Below are positions 35,474 to 44,584 of a DNA stretch of 64,000 nt, piece after piece; the stretch's first letter is position 1; each line of letters opens with the position of its first letter. The position numbers were made by a program, and so were the translations under genes. The stretch comes from Pseudomonas aegrilactucae. GTDB lineage: Bacteria > Pseudomonadota > Gammaproteobacteria > Pseudomonadales > Pseudomonadaceae. The stretch spans positions 248,001 to 312,000 of the forward strand of contig NZ_JAHTBI010000010.1 in the NCBI RefSeq assembly GCF_019168305.1. Reading direction: 5' to 3'. The notes beneath the pieces are model-generated. The model was not told the origin of the DNA, did not search any database, and saw only the letters and a list, made by a program, of their open reading frames with translations.

Positions 35474-36547
35474 TCAATAACCCAGGGTTTCAAGCAGCGC
35501 CACTTCGTCCTGAACCTCAGGGCGACCATAGAACCGCAGCACCTGGCCGCTGCGATTGGTGAATATACCGTCCACGCCGGCATCGGTGACCTGCCTGAAA
35601 TCGGGTAGTTCATCCACGGTATACACATGCACCAGCAGCCCTTTTTCATGGGCCATGCGGTTCATCCACGGCTTGACCAGGTCGGCATAGCTTTGTGTGC
35701 CGCCCCCCCTGAGAGCCGCAGAGGGCCCGGCACCGACCGCACCCACGGCCTTGGCGAGGTCGAGCCAACGCTCGAACTCGGCGTTGTCCCGGGGTTGCTG
35801 GCGTGCGTAGAACGCGGCCCTGTCGGTCTCACCAGACTCGGCAAACGACTGCCCCGACAGCGGCTCGATGCTACCCTTGCCCACCCACAGCAACTGCACC
35901 TTGGGCACCTGCGGCATGGCCTTGTGCAGCAGCCCCAGGCTGGTCGGATCAAAGCTCTGCAGCACCACGCGCCCCGGAGTGTCCAGCCAGCCGCGCGCCT
36001 GCAGCACGGCGTGCAGGTCCTGCTCGATGCCGGGAAACTGCGCGGGCATCTTGGTTTCGATATACAGGCCAGGACGGCGATCCGGATTGCCGTCGGCGAT
36101 GTCGATGACTTCATCGAGGGTCATGATCTTCAGGCCGGCAAACGCTGCGCGGGCACGCTGCGGGTAAGCCTGGTTGTACCAGCTGCCGACATCCAGGGAC
36201 TTGAGCTCGGCCAGGGTGAACGCACTGACGGGGCTGCGCTTGCGGGCAGGGAAGCGCGTCGCCACGTCGCTGGTACGCAACAGGTGATCATCGTGCACCG
36301 CCACCAGCACCCCATCGCGGCTGCGCTGCACGTCCAGCTCCAGGTAGTCGGCGCCCAGTTCACGCGCCAGCAGGTACGCGGGCGCCGTCGATTCGGGCGC
36401 ATCGTGGGAGGCCCCGCGATGCGCGATCACTGCCGGGTACGCAATGCCCTGGGCCCTGGCCAGCGCCGCGCCCTGACCCGCCCATACCGGTTGGCCGGCA
36501 ACCAGCCACCCCACGCATGCCACTGCCGCCCATCGTAGTGCCCGCAT
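35474..36547 (-). CDS. glpQ: Periplasmic glycerophosphodiester phosphodiesterase
   Basis: Hydrolyses glycerophosphodiesters from phospholipid turnover to glycerol-3-phosphate and an alcohol. The 357-aa product starts MRALRWAAVACVGWLVAGQP at 36547 (AGGAGG upstream) with a signal peptide cut near VWAG. GDPD motifs: VIAHRGASHDAPESTAPAYL (catalytic His and Arg), ADYLELDVQRSRDGVLVAVH (metal-binding Glu/Asp and second His), and PGLYIETKMP. The C-terminus has VHVYTVDELPDFRQVTDAGV. A much longer open frame upstream is not supported. Confidence 0.92.
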   Translation of the reverse strand: MRALRWAAVACVGWLVAGQPVWAGQGAALARAQGIAYPAVIAHRGASHDAPESTAPAYLLARELGADYLELDVQRSRDGVLVAVHDDHLLRTSDVATRFPARKRSPVSAFTLAELKSLDVGSWYNQAYPQRARAAFAGLKIMTLDEVIDIADGNPDRRPGLYIETKMPAQFPGIEQDLHAVLQARGWLDTPGRVVLQSFDPTSLGLLHKAMPQVPKVQLLWVGKGSIEPLSGQSFAESGETDRAAFYARQQPRDNAEFERWLDLAKAVGAVGAGPSAALRGGGTQSYADLVKPWMNRMAHEKGLLVHVYTVDELPDFRQVTDAGVDGIFTNRSGQVLRFYGRPEVQDEVALLETLGY

Positions 36548-36661
36548 ATTGCCTCCTGCTTGTTGTCGGTTGCCCGAGCATAGTCCCCGGCGCTGATGAC
36601 AGTGCGACGGCGTGCTACAGTCGCCACCTGCCAATGTGCAACAAATTCCTACGAGACCTCC

Positions 36662-37687
36662 ATGCCCCTCGCCGACGTAGATGCAACCCTGGCGGCCTGG
36701 CCGCACCTCGCCACGCTTCATCCCTGTACCGGTCTGCTGCTGGGCAATGGCGCCAGCCGTGCGGTATGGCGGCCGTTCGCGTATTTTTCGCTGTTCGACC
36801 TGGCCCAGCGCGTGCGGCACAAACCGCTTGGGCTGACTGACCAGGCCTTGTTCAAATCCCTGCACAGTGAGCTGTTCGCGCCGGTACTCAGCGCGCTGAA
36901 CACCACCGTGCAAGTCAATGCCGCGCTGGCCATCAGCTCGTCGGCGCCGCTCAATCGCTACTACGCGATCAAGGAGGCGCTGATCCATGCCATACGCAGC
37001 GTGCACATTGCGTTCAAGCGGCTGCCCGACACGCACCTGGCGGCGATGAACGGTGCACTGCGCCAGTACCGCAACGTGTTTTCCAGCAATTACGACCTGC
37101 TCTGCCACTGGGCCGTGAGCCAGGCGCCGGAAGGCTTTGAGGTGCTGTTCGATGAGGAAGGCGACTTCGACGTCGGCCGGCCCCAAGGCACAGGCACACG
37201 CATGCACTACCTGCACGGCGGCCTGCACCTGCTCAAGACCCAGCACGGCAGCACGCGCCAGCGCGCGGCCAGTGGCAGCCAGTTGCTCGATGGCTTTGCC
37301 ATCAACACGCCTGGAGATGTACCGCTGTTCGTCAACGAAGACACCAGCGACAACAAGCTGCGGGCGATTCGCAGTTCCGACTACCTGACCTGGTGCCATG
37401 CCGCACTGGCCAGCCATGGCGAAGGCCTGTGCGTGTTCGGGCATCATCTGGACCGAGCCGATCACCATCTGGTGCAGGCAATCAAACAGGCACAACCCAC
37501 GCATCTGGCGATTTCGATACTGCCGGTAAGCGAGGCCGCCATCGTCAGCCAGAAACAGCATTACGCGCGGGTGTTCGAGGATTGCCCCGCGTTGGCGCTG
37601 TACTTTTTCGATGCGACCACGCACCCGCTGGGGGCGCTGGAGAATATCCCGGCGCCGCCGCCCAAGGCGGTAGGTCGGCGGCGCTAG
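36662..37687 (+). CDS. DUF4917 family protein, SIR2-like
   Basis: A 341-aa cytoplasmic protein starting MPLADVDATLAAWPHLATLH at 36662. GLLLGNGASRAVW (residues 24-36) resembles the NAD-binding glycine loop of SIR2-like folds, and FSSNYDLLCHW (140-150) carries the Asn-Tyr-Asp box of SIR2-type NADases. A later segment GLCVFGHHLDRADHHLVQAI fits the DUF4917 pattern. Such SIR2-like proteins occur both as lone genes and in phage-defence systems; here it stands alone, divergent from glpQ by 114 bp. Activity untested. Confidence 0.78.
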   Translation: MPLADVDATLAAWPHLATLHPCTGLLLGNGASRAVWRPFAYFSLFDLAQRVRHKPLGLTDQALFKSLHSELFAPVLSALNTTVQVNAALAISSSAPLNRYYAIKEALIHAIRSVHIAFKRLPDTHLAAMNGALRQYRNVFSSNYDLLCHWAVSQAPEGFEVLFDEEGDFDVGRPQGTGTRMHYLHGGLHLLKTQHGSTRQRAASGSQLLDGFAINTPGDVPLFVNEDTSDNKLRAIRSSDYLTWCHAALASHGEGLCVFGHHLDRADHHLVQAIKQAQPTHLAISILPVSEAAIVSQKQHYARVFEDCPALALYFFDATTHPLGALENIPAPPPKAVGRRR

Positions 37688-37837
37688 ACGTCAGATGGGG
37701 GGTGGCCTTCGTCGGCAATCCCGGCGAAACGACCACCGCGACGCCAACTGTACGGACACCTTTGTTGCCAACTGTAACAAGATTCCCCGCCTGGCCTGTG
37801 GCTCAATGAGCAGCCACACCAGCCCTCAGGCGCCCTC

Positions 37838-38725
37838 ATGTCTACCCGCGAAAACACCGGCCTGGCCCTCGGCCTGCTCGGCGTGCTCATCTTCAGCCTG
37901 ACCTTGCCCATGACCCGTATCGTGGTGCAGGAAATGCACCCGCTGCTCAATGGCCTCGGTCGTGCGCTGGTGGCCGCGATACCGGCGGCGGTGCTGTTGC
38001 TGTGGCGGCGCGAAAAATGGCCCACCTGGCGGCAGATCAAGGGCCTGAGCCTGGTGGCACTGGGGGTGATTCTGGGCTTCCCGGTGCTGTCGGCCTGGGC
38101 CATGCAGAGCGTGCCGGCTTCCCACGGCGCCCTGGTCAACGGGTTGCAGCCGCTGTGCGTGGCCGTGTATGCCGCCTGGCTCTCGCACGAGCGGCCGTCC
38201 AGGGCCTTCTGGGCCTGCGCCGCGCTGGGCAGTGCGCTGGTAGTGGCCTACGCGATGATCATGGGCGCCGGGCAGATCCAGGCCGGTGACCTGTTGATGC
38301 TGGCGGCGATTGCCGTGGGCGGCCTGGGCTATGCCGAAGGTGGCCGTCTGGCGCGCGAGCTGGGTGGCTGGCAGGTGATCTGCTGGGCGCTGGTGCTGTC
38401 CAGCCCATTGCTGCTCGGGCCGGTGGTGTACCTGGCGCTGCAGCATGAGGGCAGTATCAGCCCGCGTACCTGGTGGGCCTTTGGCTATGTGTCGCTGTTT
38501 TCGCAGTTCATCGGCTTTTTCGCCTGGTACGCCGGCCTGGCGCTGGGCGGGATTGCGCGGGTCAGCCAGGTACAACTGCTGCAGATCTTCTTCACCATTA
38601 CGCTATCGGCGCTGTTTTTTGGCGAGCACGTCGAGCCGATTACCTGGTTGTTCGCCGGCGGGGTGATCCTGACGGTGGTGTTGGGGCGCAAGGCGCGGGT
38701 GCATCCGGCGCCGGTCAAGACCTGA
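37838..38725 (+). CDS. EamA/DMT-family transporter
   Basis: A 295-aa inner-membrane protein with ten predicted segments in two EamA repeats (GLLGVLIFSLTLPMTRIVVQ at the start; SQFIGFFAWYAGLALGGIAR and LFFGEHVEPITWLFAGGVIL in the second half). Drug/metabolite transporters of this type often export amino acids or toxic metabolites. Substrate unknown. Confidence 0.88.
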   Translation: MSTRENTGLALGLLGVLIFSLTLPMTRIVVQEMHPLLNGLGRALVAAIPAAVLLLWRREKWPTWRQIKGLSLVALGVILGFPVLSAWAMQSVPASHGALVNGLQPLCVAVYAAWLSHERPSRAFWACAALGSALVVAYAMIMGAGQIQAGDLLMLAAIAVGGLGYAEGGRLARELGGWQVICWALVLSSPLLLGPVVYLALQHEGSISPRTWWAFGYVSLFSQFIGFFAWYAGLALGGIARVSQVQLLQIFFTITLSALFFGEHVEPITWLFAGGVILTVVLGRKARVHPAPVKT

Positions 38726-38741
38726 GCTGCGATGGTGAGGT

Positions 38742-39959
38742 TCAGGCAGGAATCAGGCCGTCCGCCCGCAACAACGTCTCCAGGCAGTGCTCGTTGACCC
38801 CATAGAAGTCCTTCAACGCCTGGATCTTCTCCAGCAATGCACCCGGTGCCGGCGCCTCGCGACGCCGCGTCGCAAGGATCATCTTGTTCTTGTTGGTGTG
38901 CTCCAGTGAAATGAACTCGAACACCTTGGTCTCGTAACCACAGGCCTCCAGGTACAACGCACGCAGGCTGTCGGTCAGCATCTCGGCCTGCTGGCCCAGG
39001 TGCAGCCCATACTGCAGCATCGGCTTGAGCAGGCCCGGGCTGCTCAACTGCGGGCGGATCTGCTTGTGACAGCACGGCGAGCACATGATGATTGCCGCAC
39101 CACAGCGGATGCCGGTATGAATCGCATAATCGGTGGCAATGTCGCACGCATGCAGCGCAATCATCACCTCGATCGCGCTGGGCACCACGCTGCGCACATC
39201 GCCGCACTCGAAGTGCAGGCCCGGATGCTCCAGGCGCGACGCCGCCGCATTGCACAACTCGACCATGTCCGGGCGCAACTCCACCCCCGTCACCTGCGCA
39301 TCACGCTGCAACGTATTGCGCAAGTAGTCGTGGATGGCGAAGGTCAGGTAGCCCTTGCCCGAGCCGAAGTCCGCCACCCGCACCAGCTGGTCTGCCGCCA
39401 CTGGCGCAGTGTTCAGGGCATGCGAGAACACTTCGATGAACTTGTTGATCTGCTTCCACTTGCGCGACATCGACGGGATCAGCGCCTGCTGGCTGTCGGT
39501 CACGCCAAGGTCGTGCAGGAACGGCCGGCTCAGCTCAAGGTAGCGCTTCTTCTCACGGTCATGCTCACCCGTCACCGCCGCGCGCACCTGCTGCACGGCA
39601 TTGCAGTGCAGCATCGGCTTGCCCTTCTTGGTGAATTCCAACTGCACTTCATCACTCAGGCTCAGCAGGTGGGCATTGCGAAACGCGCCGGGCAACAGTT
39701 CGTCGATCAACCCCAGCGCTTCATCCAGCGCCAGGTTGCGCGTGATGTCGCGGGTCTTGTAGCGGTACACGAACGACAGGCTGGCCTGCCCCTTGACCGT
39801 CAGCGGCTTGGCCGTGACCCGCTGCAGGTCGAGCTCGCTGCCGACATGGCGGGCCAGTACCAGCTTGAGGAAGGTGTGCTGTTGCAGGCTGGTGGCGAGC
39901 AGCGCCATGAACTGCGCGCGCGCGTCCGGCGCAGCCGGGGCGGTGGGAGTAACGGACAT
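38742..39959 (-). CDS. Class I SAM-dependent methyltransferase
   Basis: A 405-aa cytoplasmic protein. The SAM-binding loop is VRVADFGSGKGYLTFAIHDY near residue 197, followed by VTGVELRPDMVELCNAAASR and HACDIATDYAIHTGIRCGAA. A Cys/His cluster IIMCSPCCHKQIRPQL near 300 looks like the catalytic or metal-binding block of the Methyltransf_32 type. The N-terminal 180 residues are family-specific. Possible substrate is RNA; not determinable here. Confidence 0.82.
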   Translation of the reverse strand: MSVTPTAPAAPDARAQFMALLATSLQQHTFLKLVLARHVGSELDLQRVTAKPLTVKGQASLSFVYRYKTRDITRNLALDEALGLIDELLPGAFRNAHLLSLSDEVQLEFTKKGKPMLHCNAVQQVRAAVTGEHDREKKRYLELSRPFLHDLGVTDSQQALIPSMSRKWKQINKFIEVFSHALNTAPVAADQLVRVADFGSGKGYLTFAIHDYLRNTLQRDAQVTGVELRPDMVELCNAAASRLEHPGLHFECGDVRSVVPSAIEVMIALHACDIATDYAIHTGIRCGAAIIMCSPCCHKQIRPQLSSPGLLKPMLQYGLHLGQQAEMLTDSLRALYLEACGYETKVFEFISLEHTNKNKMILATRRREAPAPGALLEKIQALKDFYGVNEHCLETLLRADGLIPA

Positions 39960-40067
39960 GGGGAATGGGTGCCTCGGGTTGCGGAAGGCGCCCGCAGGCG
40001 CACAATGGCGCGCATTTTACGTGGATGACCGCGCCAGGCACAGCCTTTGTCGATCAGCGCACGCCGC

Positions 40068-40685
40068 TCAGTCCAGTACCACCAGTCGGTTGGGCAGTTC
40101 ATTGCGCGCGTGGGTCACCGGCACATGGGCGGCCAGCAGTTCGCCGCAAGCCTCGATGCAGGTGACGAACCCCTGCAGCGTCTGGCCATCGCGCACCTGG
40201 GCGGTAAAGCGGCGCACGATGGCCGACCACACCTGGTTGTCGAGCCGGCTGGAAATGCCCTCATCGACAAGTATCTCCACATAACGCTCGGCTTCGCTGA
40301 CGAAAATCAGCAGGCCGGTACTGCCCGCCGTGTGGTGCAGGTTCTGCTCCAGAAACTGGCGCCGCGCCAGATTGGAGGCGCGCCAGTGCCGAATCGTGCG
40401 CGGCACCAGCAAGGGCGTCAGGCGCGGCAGGCGAAACACCAGGCACAGCACGATGAAGGTCAGCCATTGCGCCAGCAACAGCCCATGCACGCTCAGCCAG
40501 CCGCTCAGGTAATGGACTACCCCGGGCACCATCAGTGCCAGCACACTGGCCCACAGCAACGGAACATACGCGTAATCGTCGGCGCGGGCGGCCAGTACCG
40601 TCACCAGTTCCGCGTCGGTGTGCTGCTCGACCCGATTGATCGCCTCGGCGACCTGACGCTGTTCGTGTTCGCTGAGCAATGTCAT
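40068..40685 (-). CDS. TPM-domain membrane protein
   Basis: A 205-aa protein with a TPM domain (TLLSEHEQRQVAEAINRVEQ, AELVTVLAARADDY) interrupted by two membrane segments (PLLWASVLALMVPGVVHYLS, LAQWLTFIVLCLVFRLP) and followed by GLLIFVSEAERYVEILVDEG. TPM domains are linked to membrane-protein quality control and photosystem repair in plants. Third gene of the lemA-TPM-TPM operon, 29 bp after the second. Confidence 0.85.
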   Translation of the reverse strand: MTLLSEHEQRQVAEAINRVEQHTDAELVTVLAARADDYAYVPLLWASVLALMVPGVVHYLSGWLSVHGLLLAQWLTFIVLCLVFRLPRLTPLLVPRTIRHWRASNLARRQFLEQNLHHTAGSTGLLIFVSEAERYVEILVDEGISSRLDNQVWSAIVRRFTAQVRDGQTLQGFVTCIEACGELLAAHVPVTHARNELPNRLVVLD

Positions 40686-40714
40686 CTATGTGTGAGTCTC
40701 TGTTGTTGAATGCA

Positions 40715-41449
40715 TTACCAGCCGCCGGAAGCGCCGCCACCCCCAAAACTGCCGCCACCGCCACTGAATCCGCCACCGCCACCGCCCAAGCCGCCAAAGC
40801 CCCCGCCCAGGCCACCGCCAAAACCGCCGCCACGCCCCCCCGAGCGTCCGCCGCCCAGCCCCTGCACGGCAAACACGATCACGATCAGCAGGATGAACAG
40901 GCCCACGGCCCAGATCGGCGGGCCGTCCTGCCCCGCCCCCGTGATGCCCTGCGCCGGCTCGTCCAGCGGCGCGCCGCCGAGCACCTGCAGGATCGCCGCA
41001 GTGCCCAGCACGATGCCCTGGCTGAACTCGCCGCGCCGGAACGCCGGGGTGATGACGCTGTTGATGATGACCGAGGCCTGCGCATCGGTCAGGCGCCCTT
41101 CCAGGCCGTAGCCGACTTCGATGCGCAGCTTGCGCTCCTGCGCGGCGACGATCAACAGCGCACCGTTGTCCTTGCCCTGCTGGCCGATGCCCCAGTGACG
41201 CCCGAGCTGATAGCCGTAGTCCTCGATGCTCTGCCCCTGCAGGCTGGCCAGGGTCACCACCACGACCTGCTCGCCGGTGGCCTGCTCGTGCCCCTTGAGC
41301 AATTGCTCGAGCTGGCTGCGCGCGCCGCTGTCGAGCAGCCCGGCGCCGTCCACGACGCGCCCGCTGAGCGCCGGAAACTCCGGCGCAGCCCACAACACGC
41401 CGGTGCTCGCCAGCCATACCAGGCACAGCAGGACCTTGGGCAGACGCAT
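40715..41449 (-). CDS. TPM-domain protein with Gly-rich tail (YgcG-like)
   Basis: A 244-aa protein with signal peptide (MRLPKVLLCLVWLASTGVLW), a periplasmic TPM domain (GRVVDGAGLLDSGARSQLEQ, VGYGLEGRLTDAQASVIINS) and one membrane segment near residue 190 (WAVGLFILLIVIVFAVQGLG). The tail is almost only Gly and Ser/Phe (about 40 residues). The ATG shares its A with the lemA stop (ATGA), so translation is coupled. Confidence 0.88.
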   Translation of the reverse strand: MRLPKVLLCLVWLASTGVLWAAPEFPALSGRVVDGAGLLDSGARSQLEQLLKGHEQATGEQVVVVTLASLQGQSIEDYGYQLGRHWGIGQQGKDNGALLIVAAQERKLRIEVGYGLEGRLTDAQASVIINSVITPAFRRGEFSQGIVLGTAAILQVLGGAPLDEPAQGITGAGQDGPPIWAVGLFILLIVIVFAVQGLGGGRSGGRGGGFGGGLGGGFGGLGGGGGGFSGGGGSFGGGGASGGW

Positions 41450-42045
41450 CAGAATTTCACTTCAGGTGCCTTCTGGGCATCGGCGCTGGTCGCCTCGAAG
41501 TTCTCGCGCAGCGGCAGGTCGCTGTACATCACGCTGTGCCACAGCCGCCCGGGGAAGGTGCGGATCTCGGTGTTGTAGCGCTGCACCGCGGCAATGAAGT
41601 CCTTGCGCGCCACGGCGATGCGGTTTTCGGTGCCCTCGAGCTGGGACTGCAAGGCCAGGAAATTCTGGTTGGACTTGAGGTCGGGGTAGCGCTCCGAGAC
41701 CACCAGCAAGCGCCCCAGCGCCCCGCCCAGCTGCGCCTGTGCGGCCTGAAACTGACGCAGTTTCTCCGGATCGTCGACGGTACTGGCGTCCACCTTGATC
41801 GACGTGGCCCTGGCCCGCGCCTCGATCACCGCGGTCAGGGTTTCCTGCTCCTGCCGGGCATAGCCTTTGACCGTCTCGACCAGGTTGGGGATCAGGTCGG
41901 CGCGGCGCTGATACTGGTTCTGCACCTGGGCCCAGGCCGCCTTGACCTGTTCGTCGTAGTTGGGAATGTTGTTGATCCCGCAGCCGGCCAGCAGGCTGGC
42001 CAGTATCAGCACCAGCCACGCGCGTGCGCCGTTGATTGCCTGCAT
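41449..42045 (-). CDS. LemA-family protein
   Basis: A 198-aa LemA protein. It starts MQAINGARAWLVLILASLLA with a lipobox LLAGC (lipid-modified Cys22), then the conserved VKAAWAQVQNQYQRRADLIP and LVETVKGYARQEQETLTAVI coiled-coil region and IAVARKDFIAAVQRYNTEIR. LemA and TPM genes are widely paired and may act in envelope protein handling. GGAGGG precedes the ATG. First gene of the operon with the two TPM genes. Confidence 0.92.
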   Translation of the reverse strand: MQAINGARAWLVLILASLLAGCGINNIPNYDEQVKAAWAQVQNQYQRRADLIPNLVETVKGYARQEQETLTAVIEARARATSIKVDASTVDDPEKLRQFQAAQAQLGGALGRLLVVSERYPDLKSNQNFLALQSQLEGTENRIAVARKDFIAAVQRYNTEIRTFPGRLWHSVMYSDLPLRENFEATSADAQKAPEVKF

Positions 42046-42229
42046 TGTCGCGACCCTCCGTGATTACCCGTAACACACCGGACTTGAGGCATAATCCGAC
42101 GCCGCCGCTGGATCGAAATCGCCCAATCGGCTAAAAGATGCCCCAGCCAACTACAACAATAGCCGCTCCCCCAACTTCGGCCGGACAGTCTTGACCGTGA
42201 CGACTGTCGACGCCTAGAGAACAGAATTC

Positions 42230-44521
42230 ATGAACAAGCTGTGTTTGCTGGGCCTTCTCGTCAGCCTGGCCAGTCAATCGGCCCTGGCCGAAACATCTGC
42301 CGCGCCGTTGCAGGATAAACAGGCGTTCATCGCCAACCTGCTCAAGCAGATGACCGTCGAGGAAAAGATCGGCCAGTTGCGCCTGATCAGCATCGGCCCG
42401 GAAATGCCGCGCGAAATGATCCGCAAGGAAATCGCCGCCGGGCGTATCGGCGCCACCTTCAACTCGATCACCCGCGACGAAAACCGGCCGATGCAGGACG
42501 CCGCCATGCGCGGGCGCCTGAAGATCCCGATGTTCTTCGCCTACGACGTGATCCACGGCCACCGCACGATCTTCCCGATCAGCCTGGGCCTGGCCGCCAG
42601 CTGGGACATGGACGCGATCGCCACCGTGGGCCGCACCTCGGCCATCGAAGCCGCCGCCGACAGCATCGACATGACCTTCGCACCGATGGTCGACATCGCC
42701 CGCGACCCACGCTGGGGCCGCACCAGTGAAGGCTTTGGCGAAGACACCTACCTGGTGTCGCGCATCTCCAAGGTGATGGTCGAGTCGTTCCAGGGCCACA
42801 ACCCGGCCAATGCCGACAGCATCATGGCCAGCGTCAAGCACTTCGCCCTGTACGGCGCGGTGGAAGGCGGGCGCGACTACAACACGGTCGATATGAGCCC
42901 CACGCGCATGTACAACGAGTACCTGCCGCCCTACCGCGCCGCCATCGATGCCGGCGCCGGCGGCGTGATGGTCGCGCTGAACTCGATCAACGGCGTGCCC
43001 GCCACCTCCAACACCTGGCTGATGAACGACCTGCTGCGCCGCGACTGGGGCTTCAAGGGCGTGACCGTCAGCGACCATGGCGCGATCACCGAGTTGGTGC
43101 GCCATGGCGTGGCCGCCGATGGCCGCGAAGCGGCGAAGCTGGCAATCAAGGCCGGCATCGACATGAGCATGAACGACACCCTGTACGGCCAGGAACTGCC
43201 AGGCCTGCTCAAGTCCGGCGCGGTCAGCCAGGCCGAGCTGGACAACGCGGTGCGCGAGATCCTCGGGGCCAAATACGACATGGGCCTGTTCGCCGACCCG
43301 TACCGCCGCATCGGCCAGGCCAAGGACGATCCGGCCGACACCTACGCCGACAGCCGCCTGCACCGTGAAGCCGCACGCGATGTAGCCCGCCGCAGCCTGG
43401 TGCTGCTGGAAAACCGCGCGCAGACCCTGCCCCTGAAAAAGGCCGGCACCATCGCCCTGGTCGGGCCGCTGGCCGACGCCCCCATCGACATGATGGGCAG
43501 CTGGGCCGCCGCCGGCCGGCCGCACCAGTCGGTCACCGTGCGTGAGGGCCTGCGCCGCGCCCTGGGCGACAAGGCCACGGTGCTGTATGCCAAAGGCTCG
43601 AACGTGACCGGCGACAAGGCCATGCTCGACTACCTCAACTTCCTCAACTTCGATGCCCCGGAAATCGTCGACGACCCGCGCCCGGCCGCGGTGCTGATCG
43701 ACGAAGCCGTCAAGGCAGCCAGGCAGTCGGACGTGGTGGTGGCCGTGGTCGGCGAGTCGCGCGGCATGTCCCACGAGTCGTCCAGCCGTACCACCCTGGA
43801 AATCCCGCCCGTACAGCGCGAGCTGATCAAAGCCCTCAAGGCCACCGGCAAGCCGCTGGTGCTGGTACTGATGAACGGCCGTCCGCTGTCGCTGGCGTGG
43901 GAACGCGAGCAGGCCGATGCGATGCTCGAAACCTGGTTCAGCGGCACCGAAGGCGGCAACGCCATCGCCGATGTGCTGTTTGGCGACTACAACCCGTCGG
44001 GCAAGCTGGCCATCACCTTCCCGCGCTCGGTCGGCCAGATCCCGATGTACTACAACCACCTGCGCATCGGCCGCCCGTATACCCCGGGCAAGCCGGGCAA
44101 CTACACCTCGCAGTACTTCGAGGAGCCCAATGGCCCGCTCTACCCCTTCGGCTACGGCCTGAGCTACAGCGACTTCAGCGTCTCGGCGCCAAGCCTGTCG
44201 GCCAAAACCCTGAAGCAGGGCCAGAGCCTGGAAGCCAGCGTACGCGTGAAAAACACTGGCACGCGTGACGGCGAGACCGTGGTGCAGTTGTACCTGCAGG
44301 ACGTCGCCGCCTCCATGAGCCGCCCCGTCAAGGAGTTGAAGAACTTCCAGAAGATCATGCTCAAGGCCGGCGAGGAGCGCACCCTGCGCTTCACCATCAG
44401 CCCGGACGACCTGAAGTTCTACAACAACCAGCTGCAATGGGTGGCAGAACCGGGTGAGTTCAACGTCCAGGTCGGCCTGGACTCACAGACCGTGCAACAG
44501 CAGCGCTTCGAGCTGCTGTAA
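42230..44521 (+). CDS. bglX: Periplasmic beta-glucosidase (GH3)
   Basis: Hydrolyses beta-glucosides and cello-oligomers in the periplasm. The 763-aa product has a signal peptide (MNKLCLLGLLVSLASQSALA), a GH3 N-terminal barrel (GRIGATFNSITRDE, RDPRWGRTSEGFGEDTYLVS) and the nucleophile Asp in GFKGVTVSDHGAITEL. The C-terminal alpha/beta sandwich has GESRGMSHESSSRTTLEIPP, and a fibronectin III-like end carries KTLKQGQSLEASVRVKNTGT. Length and order match E. coli BglX. Confidence 0.95.
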   Translation: MNKLCLLGLLVSLASQSALAETSAAPLQDKQAFIANLLKQMTVEEKIGQLRLISIGPEMPREMIRKEIAAGRIGATFNSITRDENRPMQDAAMRGRLKIPMFFAYDVIHGHRTIFPISLGLAASWDMDAIATVGRTSAIEAAADSIDMTFAPMVDIARDPRWGRTSEGFGEDTYLVSRISKVMVESFQGHNPANADSIMASVKHFALYGAVEGGRDYNTVDMSPTRMYNEYLPPYRAAIDAGAGGVMVALNSINGVPATSNTWLMNDLLRRDWGFKGVTVSDHGAITELVRHGVAADGREAAKLAIKAGIDMSMNDTLYGQELPGLLKSGAVSQAELDNAVREILGAKYDMGLFADPYRRIGQAKDDPADTYADSRLHREAARDVARRSLVLLENRAQTLPLKKAGTIALVGPLADAPIDMMGSWAAAGRPHQSVTVREGLRRALGDKATVLYAKGSNVTGDKAMLDYLNFLNFDAPEIVDDPRPAAVLIDEAVKAARQSDVVVAVVGESRGMSHESSSRTTLEIPPVQRELIKALKATGKPLVLVLMNGRPLSLAWEREQADAMLETWFSGTEGGNAIADVLFGDYNPSGKLAITFPRSVGQIPMYYNHLRIGRPYTPGKPGNYTSQYFEEPNGPLYPFGYGLSYSDFSVSAPSLSAKTLKQGQSLEASVRVKNTGTRDGETVVQLYLQDVAASMSRPVKELKNFQKIMLKAGEERTLRFTISPDDLKFYNNQLQWVAEPGEFNVQVGLDSQTVQQQRFELL

Positions 44522-44584
44522 GCCGCTGTCATGCTCACGGGGAAGCGCCGTTCGGCCTTCCCCCTTGCCGGGGTACTGCGTGCC

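Noticed and set aside
35698..35710. C7 tract in the phosphodiesterase gene
   Set aside because: The gene reads through in frame (LRGGGTQSY) with no disruption, and a 7-base run alone is common in GC-rich DNA.
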